From Hyphococcus aureus (GTDB lineage: Bacteria; Pseudomonadota; Alphaproteobacteria; Caulobacterales; Parvularculaceae): DNA of 64,000 bases. Positions 34,162 through 42,785 of the stretch are shown piece by piece; position 1 is the stretch's first letter, and every line of letters starts with the position of its first letter. Under the pieces are notes generated by a model, which was not told the origin of the DNA, ran no database searches, and saw nothing but the letters and a program-made list of their open reading frames with translations. The stretch covers positions 806,001 to 870,000 of the forward strand of contig NZ_JBHRSH010000002.1 in assembly GCF_042643165.1 (NCBI RefSeq), in the 5' to 3' direction. A program made the translations under genes and the position numbers.

Positions 34162-36189
34162 ATGAAGATCAAGATTTCCTGCCTCGCCATGTCGATGATG
34201 CTCGCGCTCACGGCTTGCAACGCCAAGAATGAACCGGCGAGCGACGCCGATGCGCAGCTTCCGGTTACGCTTTTCGTCAATGGCCGTATCTACACCGCGA
34301 ACGAGGAAAGAGCGTTCGCGGACGCCATGGCTGTGCGCGGTGAAGAAATATATGCAATCGGGGGCGCTGACGACATGGAAGCCCTCAAAGGCGCCGATAC
34401 GGAAATCATCGATCTCAAAGGCCGTCTCGTTCTCCCCGGCCTTCATGATGCGCATATCCACCCCATCAGCGCCATGCCGGTTCCTGTTTGCAGCCTTGAA
34501 AACGCACCGATGACGCTGGCGGAAATCGCCGCCTATTCCAGCGACTGCACCGCGCAGCCCGGCATGGCCGAAGGCGACTGGCTGGTTGTGCTGGCGTGGA
34601 ACTTCGCCGCTGGAAACCAGCCCGGCAAGGAGTTCAAAAGCATCCGCGAGGCGCTGGACTCCGTTTCAATGGAACAGCCCGTGATCCTGCGCGGCAGCGA
34701 CGGGCATCATTACGGCGTCAATTCCGTCGCCCTCGCCCGCGCGAAAAACGCCGATGGCGACATTGTCGGCTTTACGAAAGAAACGCTCGCGACCGACTTC
34801 GCCGATCTCGCGGCCTATATCGGCGTCGACGAAACCGGCGAACCGAACGGACGGCTGACCGAAGATTATGCGCTGACCGCAATTGATGCGGGCAACCTGC
34901 TCGATTCCGGGCTCGCGAAATCGCGCGAGGCGCCGGAACTGTTGATGGAAGTGACGCTTCCCAAAGGCATCACCTCTTTTCTCGACGCCGCGGCCAGCCC
35001 GGATACGCTCGATATTTACGACGCCTTGCGCGCCAAAAACGGGTTCCATGCACGCGCGCATCTGGCGCTTTATTTCGACCCAAGCGAATATGGCGACGAA
35101 AGCGGAACTGTTGATTACGCGACGATTTTGGGCAAAGCGCAGGCGATCCGCGAAAAATATGCGGACGATCCCCTGATCGAAGCAGACTTTCTCAAACTCT
35201 TCGCCGACGGCGTCCTGGAGGGCGACCCGCTTTCCGATCCGCCGATGCTGCCCAACGCGGCTTTCTCCCGTAACTACTTACAGCCGATTTACGTATGGGA
35301 TGACGAGGCCCAGTGGGTGCGTGTCGCCGGTTACGCCGATACATCAAGCGCGCTTTGTGAAAACACCCGCGCCGACATCGCCGCCGGAAACACGCCTGAC
35401 GCCGTCGCTTTCAAGGCGGCCAATGGTTTCCACCCCATGCAGTGCCTTCAGGCCAACGGCGTTCTTCAGCACCCTGAACAGATGATCATGGATTATGTGC
35501 GCGAAGGCGACAAAGCCGGTTTCACCTGGCACATCCACGCCATCGGCGACCGCGCCATTCAAACCTCCCTCGACGCCATCGAGGCGGCGCGCACCGCCAA
35601 TCACAGCGGCGCCAAACATATTCTCACCCATCTACAACTGGTGCGGCCCGAAGATTTCGACCGCTTCGCCGCGAATGACATCTATGCGTCCTTCACCTTC
35701 GCCTGGGCGTCGCGGGACACCCAATATGACGCCACCGTCATTCCCTTTGTTGACCGCGCCGACGGCCCGAACGGCATGTACGACCCCGATGGATATTATT
35801 TCAGCAATGTCTATCCGGCGGCGTCCCTGCGTGACGCCGGCGCCGTCATCATCGCCGGATCTGACGCGCCCGTGGACACCAAGGATCCGCGCCCCTTCAT
35901 CAATATTGAAGGCGCGGTTTCACGCTCTATTTTCGGCCTGCCGCCGTTGAACCAAGATCAGGCGATTTCAATCTATGACGCCGTTGACGCCTATACGATC
36001 AATGCGGCGAAGGCGTTGAAGCAAGATGACATCGCCGGCTCGCTGGAGCCTGGAAAGAAAGCCGATTTCATTATCCTTGATCAGGATATTTTCGACCTCA
36101 CCGAAAACGGCAAGGCCGCTGACATCAGTGAAACCAACGTCCTGGAGACATGGTTCGGTGGCGAGAAAGTCTATTCCTCAGGGGAATAG
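34162..36189 (+). CDS. Exported amidohydrolase of the YtcJ type (lipoprotein)
   Basis: A 675-residue metal-dependent hydrolase with a lipoprotein signal (MLALTAC, Cys near 19). The amidohydrolase metal motif HDAHIHP is near residue 95, further histidines lie in WHIHAIGD near 455 and THLQL near 492, and the C-terminal aspartate is in GSDAPVDTKDPR near 570. YtcJ-like (Amidohydro_3) enzymes act on N-acyl or formamide groups; exact substrate unknown. The last 19 bases overlap the convergent GntR regulator gene. Its position next to the polyamine genes suggests hydrolysis of an acylated amine outside the cytoplasm, which is inference only. Confidence 0.82.
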   Translation: MKIKISCLAMSMMLALTACNAKNEPASDADAQLPVTLFVNGRIYTANEERAFADAMAVRGEEIYAIGGADDMEALKGADTEIIDLKGRLVLPGLHDAHIHPISAMPVPVCSLENAPMTLAEIAAYSSDCTAQPGMAEGDWLVVLAWNFAAGNQPGKEFKSIREALDSVSMEQPVILRGSDGHHYGVNSVALARAKNADGDIVGFTKETLATDFADLAAYIGVDETGEPNGRLTEDYALTAIDAGNLLDSGLAKSREAPELLMEVTLPKGITSFLDAAASPDTLDIYDALRAKNGFHARAHLALYFDPSEYGDESGTVDYATILGKAQAIREKYADDPLIEADFLKLFADGVLEGDPLSDPPMLPNAAFSRNYLQPIYVWDDEAQWVRVAGYADTSSALCENTRADIAAGNTPDAVAFKAANGFHPMQCLQANGVLQHPEQMIMDYVREGDKAGFTWHIHAIGDRAIQTSLDAIEAARTANHSGAKHILTHLQLVRPEDFDRFAANDIYASFTFAWASRDTQYDATVIPFVDRADGPNGMYDPDGYYFSNVYPAASLRDAGAVIIAGSDAPVDTKDPRPFINIEGAVSRSIFGLPPLNQDQAISIYDAVDAYTINAAKALKQDDIAGSLEPGKKADFIILDQDIFDLTENGKAADISETNVLETWFGGEKVYSSGE

Positions 36190-36899
36190 CCGCGAACAAT
36201 ATTGCTCATGCCCTGCATGATGTCTTCGCGAACGGCGGTCTCGAGCGTTTCGGGATCGCCGGCGCGCAAGGCCGCAACAATTTCCTTGTGCTTGTCGTCG
36301 TCAAGCGACGAAGTGCCGAGCCTGCCGATAACGACACGCATGAACGGGCCGGTCTGTAACCAAAGGCTTTCCACCAGCCCGAGATAGACCGGCGCTTCTG
36401 GCGCTTCATATAGCGCAAAGTGAAACTCGCTGTTGTATTTTGCATAATCGGCGCTGTCACCGCGCTTGATCGCCTGATCGAGCGCCTCGTCAATCCTCGT
36501 AAGCGTCTCGGCCAGCGCCTCGCGCGCGGCGGTCGGCGCCTTTGCTGCGCGCGCGGCGAGCGACGGCTCCAGCGCGAGGCGCGCATCGCAAAGCTCTTCT
36601 AGTTTTTCCTTGCTCATGCGCGCGACGGCGACGCGTCTCGTCGGGGTGATCTCCAGCGCGCCCTGCGCCGCGAGCTGGCGGATCGCTTCACGCGCCGGCA
36701 TGGCGCTCACGCCGAACTCGGCCGCAAGCCCGCGAACGGAAAGCGCCCGCCCCGGCTCCAGCTGGCCCGAAATGATCGCCCGCCGCAAACGCTGATAGAC
36801 TTCCTCATGCACCGCCGCCGGGCGGGAAAGGCCGTTATCCTGTGAGACTTTGTCCAGGGCCGCTAACGCCGTCATGCTCGTCGCCTTTGTTAAAGCCAT
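36171..36899 (-). CDS. GntR-family regulator with FCD domain
   Basis: A 242-residue regulator. The N-terminal winged helix (about 30-98) includes LRRAIISGQLEPGRALSVRGLAAEFGVSAMPAREAIRQL (split here), typical of the FadR/FCD subgroup. The C-terminal FCD helical domain (about 105-230) holds the expected metal/effector residues in DARLALEPSLAARAA and the histidines in EFHFALYE and DDDKHKEIVAAL. It is divergent from the puuA-like gene by 335 bases and is therefore the likely regulator of the polyamine genes. Effector is unknown; a carboxylated intermediate is typical for FCD proteins. Its end overlaps the amidohydrolase gene on the other strand. Confidence 0.88.
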   Translation of the reverse strand: MALTKATSMTALAALDKVSQDNGLSRPAAVHEEVYQRLRRAIISGQLEPGRALSVRGLAAEFGVSAMPAREAIRQLAAQGALEITPTRRVAVARMSKEKLEELCDARLALEPSLAARAAKAPTAAREALAETLTRIDEALDQAIKRGDSADYAKYNSEFHFALYEAPEAPVYLGLVESLWLQTGPFMRVVIGRLGTSSLDDDKHKEIVAALRAGDPETLETAVREDIMQGMSNIVRGYSPEE

Positions 36900-37040
36900 G
36901 CCCGCTTCCCCAGCCAGCGTTGACCGCGCATGTCGCGGGACGCGACCTTACGGCCTTTCCGCCCAAAAGAAAGACCGCAGGGTCCGGTCTTAAACCCTCT
37001 TCACTAAAGGGTCTTGCGCTGCCCTCCGGCCCGGATTAAT

Positions 37041-37050
37041 TGTGATCACG
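37041..37050. promoter_or_regulatory. TGTGATCAC palindrome upstream of the polyamine ligase gene
   Basis: TGTGATCACG shares nine of ten bases with the core of the perfect palindrome at 32441-32450. It lies about 185 bases upstream of the puuA-like start and about 140 from the gntR start. It is a candidate operator for the adjacent GntR/FCD regulator. Confidence 0.5.
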
Positions 37051-37110
37051 TTTTGGCGGCTTGTGAAGTATTCGCCTTTCGTTAGGCTAAAACAGGCGAG
37101 TATGGGCCCC

Positions 37111-37214
37111 GTCCCGGCGGCCGGCGACACCGGGTGGAAGTTCTCCCGGGACGCTAAGCCCCCGAAACAACGAGACAAGTTTCAACGGGCGTACTGCGCC
37201 GCCATCCCGGCGGC
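37111..37214 (+). promoter_or_regulatory. Structured 5' leader with three predicted stem-loops
   Basis: Stem 1: GTCCCGG (37111-37117) pairs with CCGGGAC (37146-37152), enclosing a small CCGG-cgaca-CCGG hairpin (37121-37133). Stem 2: GCCC (37158-37161) with GGGC (37187-37190), continuing as GAAAC (37164-37168) with GTTTC (37179-37183). Stem 3: GCCGCC (37198-37203) with GGCGGC (37209-37214), ending about 10 bases before the ribosome site AAGGTG. It does not match a riboswitch that I recognise. GC-rich DNA folds easily, so function is not certain. Confidence 0.35.
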
Positions 37215-37234
37215 GTAACCGCTCAAGGTGATTT

Positions 37235-38584
37235 ATGGACTTAACCGAACTGAAGGAATGGATGCGCGAGCGCCGCATCGGAGACGTTTCCTGCCTGACG
37301 CCCGATATGGGCGGTGCCGCGCGCGGCAAAAACATGACGCCGGGGCTTTTCCTGTCGAGCCTTGAAAACAACAGCCTCAGAATTCCCGAGGCGACCTACA
37401 CCATCTCCGCCCATGGCGAGATGAGCTACAATGATCATGTGGCCGGCACCGAACGCGACCTTGTGCTCGCCCCGGACCTCGACACGATTCATCTGGCGCC
37501 ATGGAACACCGACGCAACGGCTGCGGTCATCTGCGATGCGTTTACGGATCAGGGCGCGCCCTTCAACATCGCGCCCCGCCAGGTCCTGCGCAATGTCCTT
37601 GAACTGTACCATCAAAAAGGGTGGACGCCGATTGTCGGACCCGAGGTTGAGTTCTATCTCATCGCCCGGTTCACCGATGTTGTGCTGGAGCCGCGCGCGC
37701 CCGACGGCGCTTCAGGGCTGCGCGAGTTCGGCCAGCATGTTTACTCCCTCGACGCCATCGATGAATTCGACAAGCTGTTCGAGGAGCTTTATCAATTCTG
37801 CGACGTTCAGCATATCGATCTTGAAACGCTGATTCACGAAGACGGCCCCTGCCAGTTCGAAGTGAATATTCGTCACGGCGAAGCCATGCGCGTCGCCGAC
37901 CAGCTTTTCCTGTTCAAGCGTCTCGCGCGACAGGTCGCAAAACGCCACGGCATGTTCGTCACCTTCATGGCGAAACCTTATGCCGATGAAAGCGGTTCAT
38001 CGATCCACCTGCATCAAAGCGTCGTCGACCGCAAAACCGGCCGCAACATTTTCGCCGCCGCCGATGGCGAGGACTCCGATATGTTCCGCCATTATATTGG
38101 CGGTCTGCAGGCGCATCTGCCGGCCGCGATGCCGCTCTTTGCGCCCTACACAAATTCCTATAACCGCTTTGAAGCGTTTATGAGCGCGCCCACAAACACC
38201 CATTGGGGCCGTGAAAACCGCACCGTGGGCCTGCGCGTTCCCGCCAGCGGCCCCGAAGCGCGCCGGGTGGAAAACCGCATTTCCGGCGCGGACATCAACC
38301 CGTATCTCGCGATCGCCGCGTCGCTTGTCTGCGGTTATATCGGCATGGCCGACAAGATCGAACCGCGCGCCGAATATGTGGGGCAAGGTTATGAAGACCG
38401 CGAGCGCCCCCTGCCCGCGACCCTGACGGAAAGCGTCGAAACCTTCGCGAATTCAGACATTCTGAAACACTATCTGGGCGAAGGATTTGTCGACACCTAT
38501 GTCGGCATCAAACGCTCCGAATATGAGCACCGCTCAAGCGTCCTCAGCCCCTGGGACGTCCGCTTCCTGATGGTCAATGTGTAA
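37235..38584 (+). CDS. puuA: Glutamine synthetase-like ligase, gamma-glutamylputrescine synthetase type
   Basis: A 449-residue enzyme of the glutamine synthetase superfamily. Family motifs are present: VGPEVEFYL (metal-binding Glu near 130), CQFEVNI near 206, SGSSIHLHQS near 252 with the metal His, and WGRENRTVGLRVP near 325. The nearby PuuB-like oxidase, aldehyde dehydrogenase and aminotransferases suggest that it joins glutamate to putrescine or another amine, the first step of the glutamylated polyamine route. It is the first gene of a compact plus-strand run, with AAGGTG before the ATG and a structured leader upstream. The symbol reflects context; a second paralog is at 39959. Confidence 0.8.
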   Translation: MDLTELKEWMRERRIGDVSCLTPDMGGAARGKNMTPGLFLSSLENNSLRIPEATYTISAHGEMSYNDHVAGTERDLVLAPDLDTIHLAPWNTDATAAVICDAFTDQGAPFNIAPRQVLRNVLELYHQKGWTPIVGPEVEFYLIARFTDVVLEPRAPDGASGLREFGQHVYSLDAIDEFDKLFEELYQFCDVQHIDLETLIHEDGPCQFEVNIRHGEAMRVADQLFLFKRLARQVAKRHGMFVTFMAKPYADESGSSIHLHQSVVDRKTGRNIFAAADGEDSDMFRHYIGGLQAHLPAAMPLFAPYTNSYNRFEAFMSAPTNTHWGRENRTVGLRVPASGPEARRVENRISGADINPYLAIAASLVCGYIGMADKIEPRAEYVGQGYEDRERPLPATLTESVETFANSDILKHYLGEGFVDTYVGIKRSEYEHRSSVLSPWDVRFLMVNV

Positions 38585-39950
38585 TATGAAATCGAATATC
38601 GACATCAAGGCGCTCGACAACGCTCATCACCTGCATCCTTTTTCAACCCATCATGAGCTGCGGGAAAAAGGGCCGCGCGTTATCACGCATGCGGAGGGCG
38701 TCTATATTTATGACGAAGACGGTGTGCGCATTCTCGACGGCATGGCGGGGCTTTGGTGCGTTCAGCTTGGCTATGGCCGGCAGGAACTCGTCGACGCCGC
38801 GACCGACGCGATGAAAACGCTGAGCTATTACAATCTGTTTTTCCAGACGACGACGCCTTACGCCGCAAAGCTCGCGGATCTCATCTCGCAAAAGACGCCG
38901 GAAGGTCTCGACCAGATCACCTTCGCCTGTTCGGGCTCGGAGGCCGTCGACGGCGCCATCAAACTGATCTGGTATTACTGGAATCTGAAAGGCAAACCGG
39001 AAAAGAAAGCGATCATCTCGCGCGAACGCGCCTATCACGGCTCGACCGTGGCGGCTGCGAGCCTTTCGGGACTGCCCTTTATGCAGGGGATTTTCGATCT
39101 TCCCCTGCCGCGCTTTCATCATATCGGGCCGACGCCGCATTATTATGAATATGGCAATGCTGGCGAGAGCGAACATGACTTCGCCATGCGCTGCGCCAAG
39201 GCGCTGGAAGATAAAATCCTCGAACTTGGCCCCGAAAATGTCGCCGCCTTTGCGGGCGAGCCTGTAATGGGCGCCGGCGGGTTGATGCTGCCGCCCGAAG
39301 GCTACTGGCCGGAGATTGAGCGCATCTGCCGCAAATATGATATTCTTCTGTGGTCGGATGAAGTCATTTGCGGTTTCGGGCGCACCGGCGAATGGTTCGG
39401 CTGCCAGACTTATGGTTTCACCCCCGACATCATGACCATGGCGAAGGGCGTCACCAGCGGCTACCAGCCGCTATCGGCGATCGCGCTGAACCAACGCGTC
39501 GCCGAACCAATCATCAACGCCGATACGGAAATGGCCCATGGCTTCACCTATTCGGGCCATCCGGTCGCGGCAGCAGTCGCCATCCGCAATATCGAACTTA
39601 TTGACGAGCTTGGTCTGGTAGGCCCGCGCGGTGAAGAAACCTCGCGTTATTTCCAAAGCAAGCTAAAGACGCTCGACGATCATCCCCTGGTGGGTCAGAC
39701 ACGCGGCGTCGGTCTTCTCGGCGCGCTCGAGCTCGTCAAGAACAAAGAAACGAAAGAGCGTTTTGCGCCCGGCGGTCATGCGGGCGTTGTCTGTCGCGGC
39801 CATTGCTTTGAGACCGGCGTCGTCATGCGCGCCGTGGGCGACACCATGTTCCTCTGCCCGCCTCTCGTCATCACTAACGCCGAAATCGACGAACTGTTTG
39901 ACCTCGTGCGCACAGCGCTCGATAAAACAGCCGCAGAACTCAGCGTTTGA
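38577..39950 (+). CDS. Class III aminotransferase, putrescine:pyruvate (SpuC-like)
   Basis: A 457-residue PLP-dependent transaminase. D261 is in SDEVICGFGRTG and K290 in TMAKG is the Schiff-base lysine; SGSEAVDGAIKL near 119-130 contacts PLP phosphate. The opening DNAHHLHPFSTHHEL is typical of the SpuC/putrescine:pyruvate group. It overlaps the puuA-like gene by 8 bases if the first ATG is used; the second ATG at 38586 lies just after the previous stop and is also possible. It may turn putrescine directly to 4-aminobutanal, giving a route parallel to glutamylation. The enzyme at 26080 is a diverged second copy. Confidence 0.86.
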   Translation: MCNMKSNIDIKALDNAHHLHPFSTHHELREKGPRVITHAEGVYIYDEDGVRILDGMAGLWCVQLGYGRQELVDAATDAMKTLSYYNLFFQTTTPYAAKLADLISQKTPEGLDQITFACSGSEAVDGAIKLIWYYWNLKGKPEKKAIISRERAYHGSTVAAASLSGLPFMQGIFDLPLPRFHHIGPTPHYYEYGNAGESEHDFAMRCAKALEDKILELGPENVAAFAGEPVMGAGGLMLPPEGYWPEIERICRKYDILLWSDEVICGFGRTGEWFGCQTYGFTPDIMTMAKGVTSGYQPLSAIALNQRVAEPIINADTEMAHGFTYSGHPVAAAVAIRNIELIDELGLVGPRGEETSRYFQSKLKTLDDHPLVGQTRGVGLLGALELVKNKETKERFAPGGHAGVVCRGHCFETGVVMRAVGDTMFLCPPLVITNAEIDELFDLVRTALDKTAAELSV

Positions 39951-39958
39951 CGGATATC

Positions 39959-41335
39959 ATGGCGGGACCGGATCAAAAACTGAAAGCCGATGCGAAAAAA
40001 TTTCTGGAGACCCATCCGGAGGTGAAATTCGTCGATGCCTTTCTGGCTGACCTCAACGGCGTCCTTCGCGGCAAGCGCTTGCCCGCAAAACAGGCGCTCA
40101 ATGTGTTTGATAGCGGACTGCGCCTGCCCCGGTCGCTGATCGGCGTCGATGTCTGGGGCTATGACGTCATGGAAAACGGTCTCGTGCTTGAGACCGGCGA
40201 CGTCGACGGTCTTTGCTTTCCCGCTGGTTCCGGCTTGTCGCCCTGTTCGTGGTCCGGCGGCGATGCGGCGCAGATCATGCTGATGATGGGCGATGAGGAT
40301 GGCGGGCCTTTCTCCGCCGACCCGCGCCAATTGTTGATCGATATGAAGACGCGTCTCGCGGCCATCGGGCTTCACCCCGTCGCGGCGATGGAGCTTGAAT
40401 TTTATCTCCTCTCGAAAAAGACGGACGAGCTTGGCCGGCCTTTAACGCCCGCCCGCAACGCCACCAACCGGCGGATTGGCGATGCGCGTATGTACGCCAT
40501 GTCCGAGCTCGATAATTTCAGCGTTTTCTTCAGCGACCTATATGCCGCCTGCGAAGCGCAGGGCCTGCCGCTCGGCGCGGCAATCGTCGAAGGCGGCGCG
40601 GGGCAGTTCGAAGTCAATCTCATGCACCAGACAGACATTGTCGCCGCCGCCGATCAGGCGGTGATGTTCAGGCGCACGGTGAACGGCGTCGCCGATAAAA
40701 ACGGCCTGATCGCGAGTTTCATGGCGAAACCTTTTGGCGACACCGCCGGCAACGGCCTCCATGTTCATATGAGCATGCTGAATGACAAGGGCGAGAATGT
40801 TTTCGCCGGAGACGACGATAATGGTTCGGAAATGCTGCTTCAGGCGATCGCAGGCCTTCTCGCCGCTGCGCCAGAAGCCATGATCTTTCTGGCGCCGCAT
40901 TTGAATTCCTATCGCCGGTTTCAGGATGCGAGCCATGCGCCCACCTCACTCACTTGGGGCTATGAGAACCGCACCGCGGCGATCCGCATTCCCAATGACG
41001 CGCCCCAAAACCGCCGCTTTGAATTTCGCATCGCCGGCGCCGACGCAAATCCGTATCTTCTCATGGCGTCGCTTCTTGGCGGCGTTCTCCATGGCATTCA
41101 GAACAAACTGACGCCGCCGCCCGTCACCGAAGGCAACGCCTATGAGGCCGACGCGCCGAAAGTGCCGACCGCATGGGACGATGCGACCGACGCGTTTGAA
41201 AACGGAAAAATTCTAGCGCCGCTTTTCGGTGAGCTGTTCACGCGGGTCTTCATTGCGTTAAAGCGCCAGGAAATCCAGAAAGCGAATGAGCGCGTCACCG
41301 ATTTCGAATATGATTCCTACCTGCAGGCGTTCTGA
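39959..41335 (+). CDS. Second glutamine synthetase-like ligase (PuuA paralog)
   Basis: A 458-residue glutamine synthetase superfamily member, different in sequence from the ligase at 37235. Motifs include AMELEFYLL near 137, GQFEVNL near 211, GNGLHVHMS near 262, and WGYENRTAAIRIP near 328 with RRFEFRIAGADANPY following. The pattern fits gamma-glutamylpolyamine ligases of pseudomonads and alphaproteobacteria. It starts a few bases after the aminotransferase stop; the TTG at 39947 overlapping that stop is an alternative start. Two ligases in one run suggest different amine substrates, for example putrescine against longer polyamines or monoamines; this is inference. Confidence 0.82.
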   Translation: MAGPDQKLKADAKKFLETHPEVKFVDAFLADLNGVLRGKRLPAKQALNVFDSGLRLPRSLIGVDVWGYDVMENGLVLETGDVDGLCFPAGSGLSPCSWSGGDAAQIMLMMGDEDGGPFSADPRQLLIDMKTRLAAIGLHPVAAMELEFYLLSKKTDELGRPLTPARNATNRRIGDARMYAMSELDNFSVFFSDLYAACEAQGLPLGAAIVEGGAGQFEVNLMHQTDIVAAADQAVMFRRTVNGVADKNGLIASFMAKPFGDTAGNGLHVHMSMLNDKGENVFAGDDDNGSEMLLQAIAGLLAAAPEAMIFLAPHLNSYRRFQDASHAPTSLTWGYENRTAAIRIPNDAPQNRRFEFRIAGADANPYLLMASLLGGVLHGIQNKLTPPPVTEGNAYEADAPKVPTAWDDATDAFENGKILAPLFGELFTRVFIALKRQEIQKANERVTDFEYDSYLQAF

Positions 41336-42621
41336 TGCAAATACGCGAAGCCCATACGCCTTCCTATTACGCGGCGAGCGCGCATCCCGCGCCTGAACGC
41401 CCGGCGTTAAATGACCATCTCGAAGCGGATGTGGCGATTGTCGGCGGCGGCTTTACGGGCGTCGCCTCCGCCCTGTCGCTCGCCGAGCGCGGATATTCAG
41501 TCGTCTTGCTGGAAGCCAACCGCATCGGCTGGGGCGCTTCGGGCCGCAATGGCGGACAGGTGCTGGCGGGCTGGTCCGGCGAAGGCGAACTGGTCAAACA
41601 ACTGGGCCCAAAGGCCGAAGAGTTCCTCTGGAAGACGCGCTATCTCGGCAACGAAATCGTCGAAGCCCGCATCCAGAAATACGACATCAAATGCGATTAT
41701 GTGCATGGCGCGGCGACCGTCGCCTTCAATAATGCGCAGATAAAAAGCCTCGAAGAAGAATACGCCGATTGCGTCGAGCACGGGTTTGGCGAATTCATGT
41801 CGCTTGTCGACGGGCCGGGCCTGCGCCAGCACGCCGCGACGGACGCCTATATTGGCGGGCTGATCGACCGGCGCGGCGCCCATTGTCATCCGCTCAATCT
41901 TGTCATTGGCGAAGCGGGCGCGGCGGAACGCAATGGCGTGAAAATTTTCGAGGCGACGCGCGTTACAAAAATTGATCACGGCGCCTCACCCGCCGTTCAC
42001 ACCGACAATGGCAGCGTCAAGGCAAAGCATGTCATCCTGGCGGGCAACGCCTATCACATGCTCGAAAAGGACAAACTGCATGGGCTGATGCTCCCTGCAA
42101 AAACTTACGTCATCGCAACGGAGCCCCTTGGCGAAGACCTCGCCCATGAATTGCTGCCCGATAATCTCGCGATCTGCGATTCCAACTGGGTGCTCGATTA
42201 TTTCCGGCTCACCGGCGACAACCGGCTTTTGTTCGGCGGGCGCTGCACTTATTCCAATCGCGACATTGACGATATTGCGGGCGAGCTGGCGCCGCGCATG
42301 CGCAGAATTTTTCCGCAACTTGAAAAGACGAAAGTCGATTTCGCCTGGGGCGGCGTCATCGGCATTCCGTTAAATCGCGTGCCGCTAATCGGAAAAGTCA
42401 GCGATAATGTGTTCTACGCGCAGGGCTATGCAGGACATGGCGTCAATTGCGGGCACATTGTCGGTGAGATGTTCGCCGACGCGATCCGCGGCAAGGAAAC
42501 CGGCGTCGATCTGTTCGAGGCGACGCGCCATTTCCGCATCCCCGCCGCCGATACGATCGGCGGTCCCATGCTGGCGCTCGGCATGACCTGGTACCGTATG
42601 CGCGACGCGCTCGGCATTTAG
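41335..42621 (+). CDS. puuB: FAD-dependent gamma-glutamylputrescine oxidase
   Basis: A 428-residue flavoprotein of the DAO family. The dinucleotide motif VAIVGGGFTGVASAL is at 34-48, followed by the LLEANRIGWGASGRNGGQV flavin contact region near 60-78 and a C-terminal FYAQGYAGHGVN flavin segment near 365. PuuB oxidises gamma-glutamylputrescine to gamma-glutamyl-aminobutyraldehyde, releasing ammonia and hydrogen peroxide. The ATG overlaps the preceding TGA in TGATG, so coupling with the ligase is tight. It ends convergent to ccoS with a 4-base TTAG overlap of stop codons. No gamma-glutamyl-GABA hydrolase gene is in the window. Confidence 0.87.
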   Translation: MQIREAHTPSYYAASAHPAPERPALNDHLEADVAIVGGGFTGVASALSLAERGYSVVLLEANRIGWGASGRNGGQVLAGWSGEGELVKQLGPKAEEFLWKTRYLGNEIVEARIQKYDIKCDYVHGAATVAFNNAQIKSLEEEYADCVEHGFGEFMSLVDGPGLRQHAATDAYIGGLIDRRGAHCHPLNLVIGEAGAAERNGVKIFEATRVTKIDHGASPAVHTDNGSVKAKHVILAGNAYHMLEKDKLHGLMLPAKTYVIATEPLGEDLAHELLPDNLAICDSNWVLDYFRLTGDNRLLFGGRCTYSNRDIDDIAGELAPRMRRIFPQLEKTKVDFAWGGVIGIPLNRVPLIGKVSDNVFYAQGYAGHGVNCGHIVGEMFADAIRGKETGVDLFEATRHFRIPAADTIGGPMLALGMTWYRMRDALGI

Positions 42622-42785
42622 TTTTTCGCAGAGTTGTCTTCGTCGAGATCGTCATCGAGCAGAATACGCTCAGCCGCGCCGTCGAGATCTTCATACTGAC
42701 CGGCCTTCACTGACCAGAAAAACGCAAGCAGCGCGCCGCCTCCCATCAGCAAGGCAATGGGGATGAGATAAAGCAGCGCGCTCAT
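42618..42785 (-). CDS. ccoS: cbb3-type oxidase assembly protein CcoS
   Basis: A 55-residue protein with one transmembrane helix (LLYLIPIALLMGGGALLAFF, residues 4-23) and the family's FWSVKAGQYEDLDGAAERIL segment after it, then an acidic tail. CcoS is needed to insert heme and copper cofactors into cbb3 oxidase. Its ATG overlaps the ccoI TGA in ATGA, so it is the last gene of the ccoNOQPGHIS series. Its stop shares four bases with the convergent puuB stop. The gene is short and easily missed. Confidence 0.92.
   Translation of the reverse strand: MSALLYLIPIALLMGGGALLAFFWSVKAGQYEDLDGAAERILLDDDLDEDNSAKN

Larger units (their letters stand above)
36900..37234. promoter_or_regulatory. Divergent regulatory region between gntR and the puuA-like gene
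   Basis: A 335-base region holding control elements for both directions. The palindromic core GTGATCAC is at 37042-37049 within AATTGTGATCACGTTT, matching the site at 32438. Beyond it lies a possible promoter and then a leader of roughly 130 bases with three predicted stem-loops (listed separately) before the puuA-like start. No gene is seen. Confidence 0.55.
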
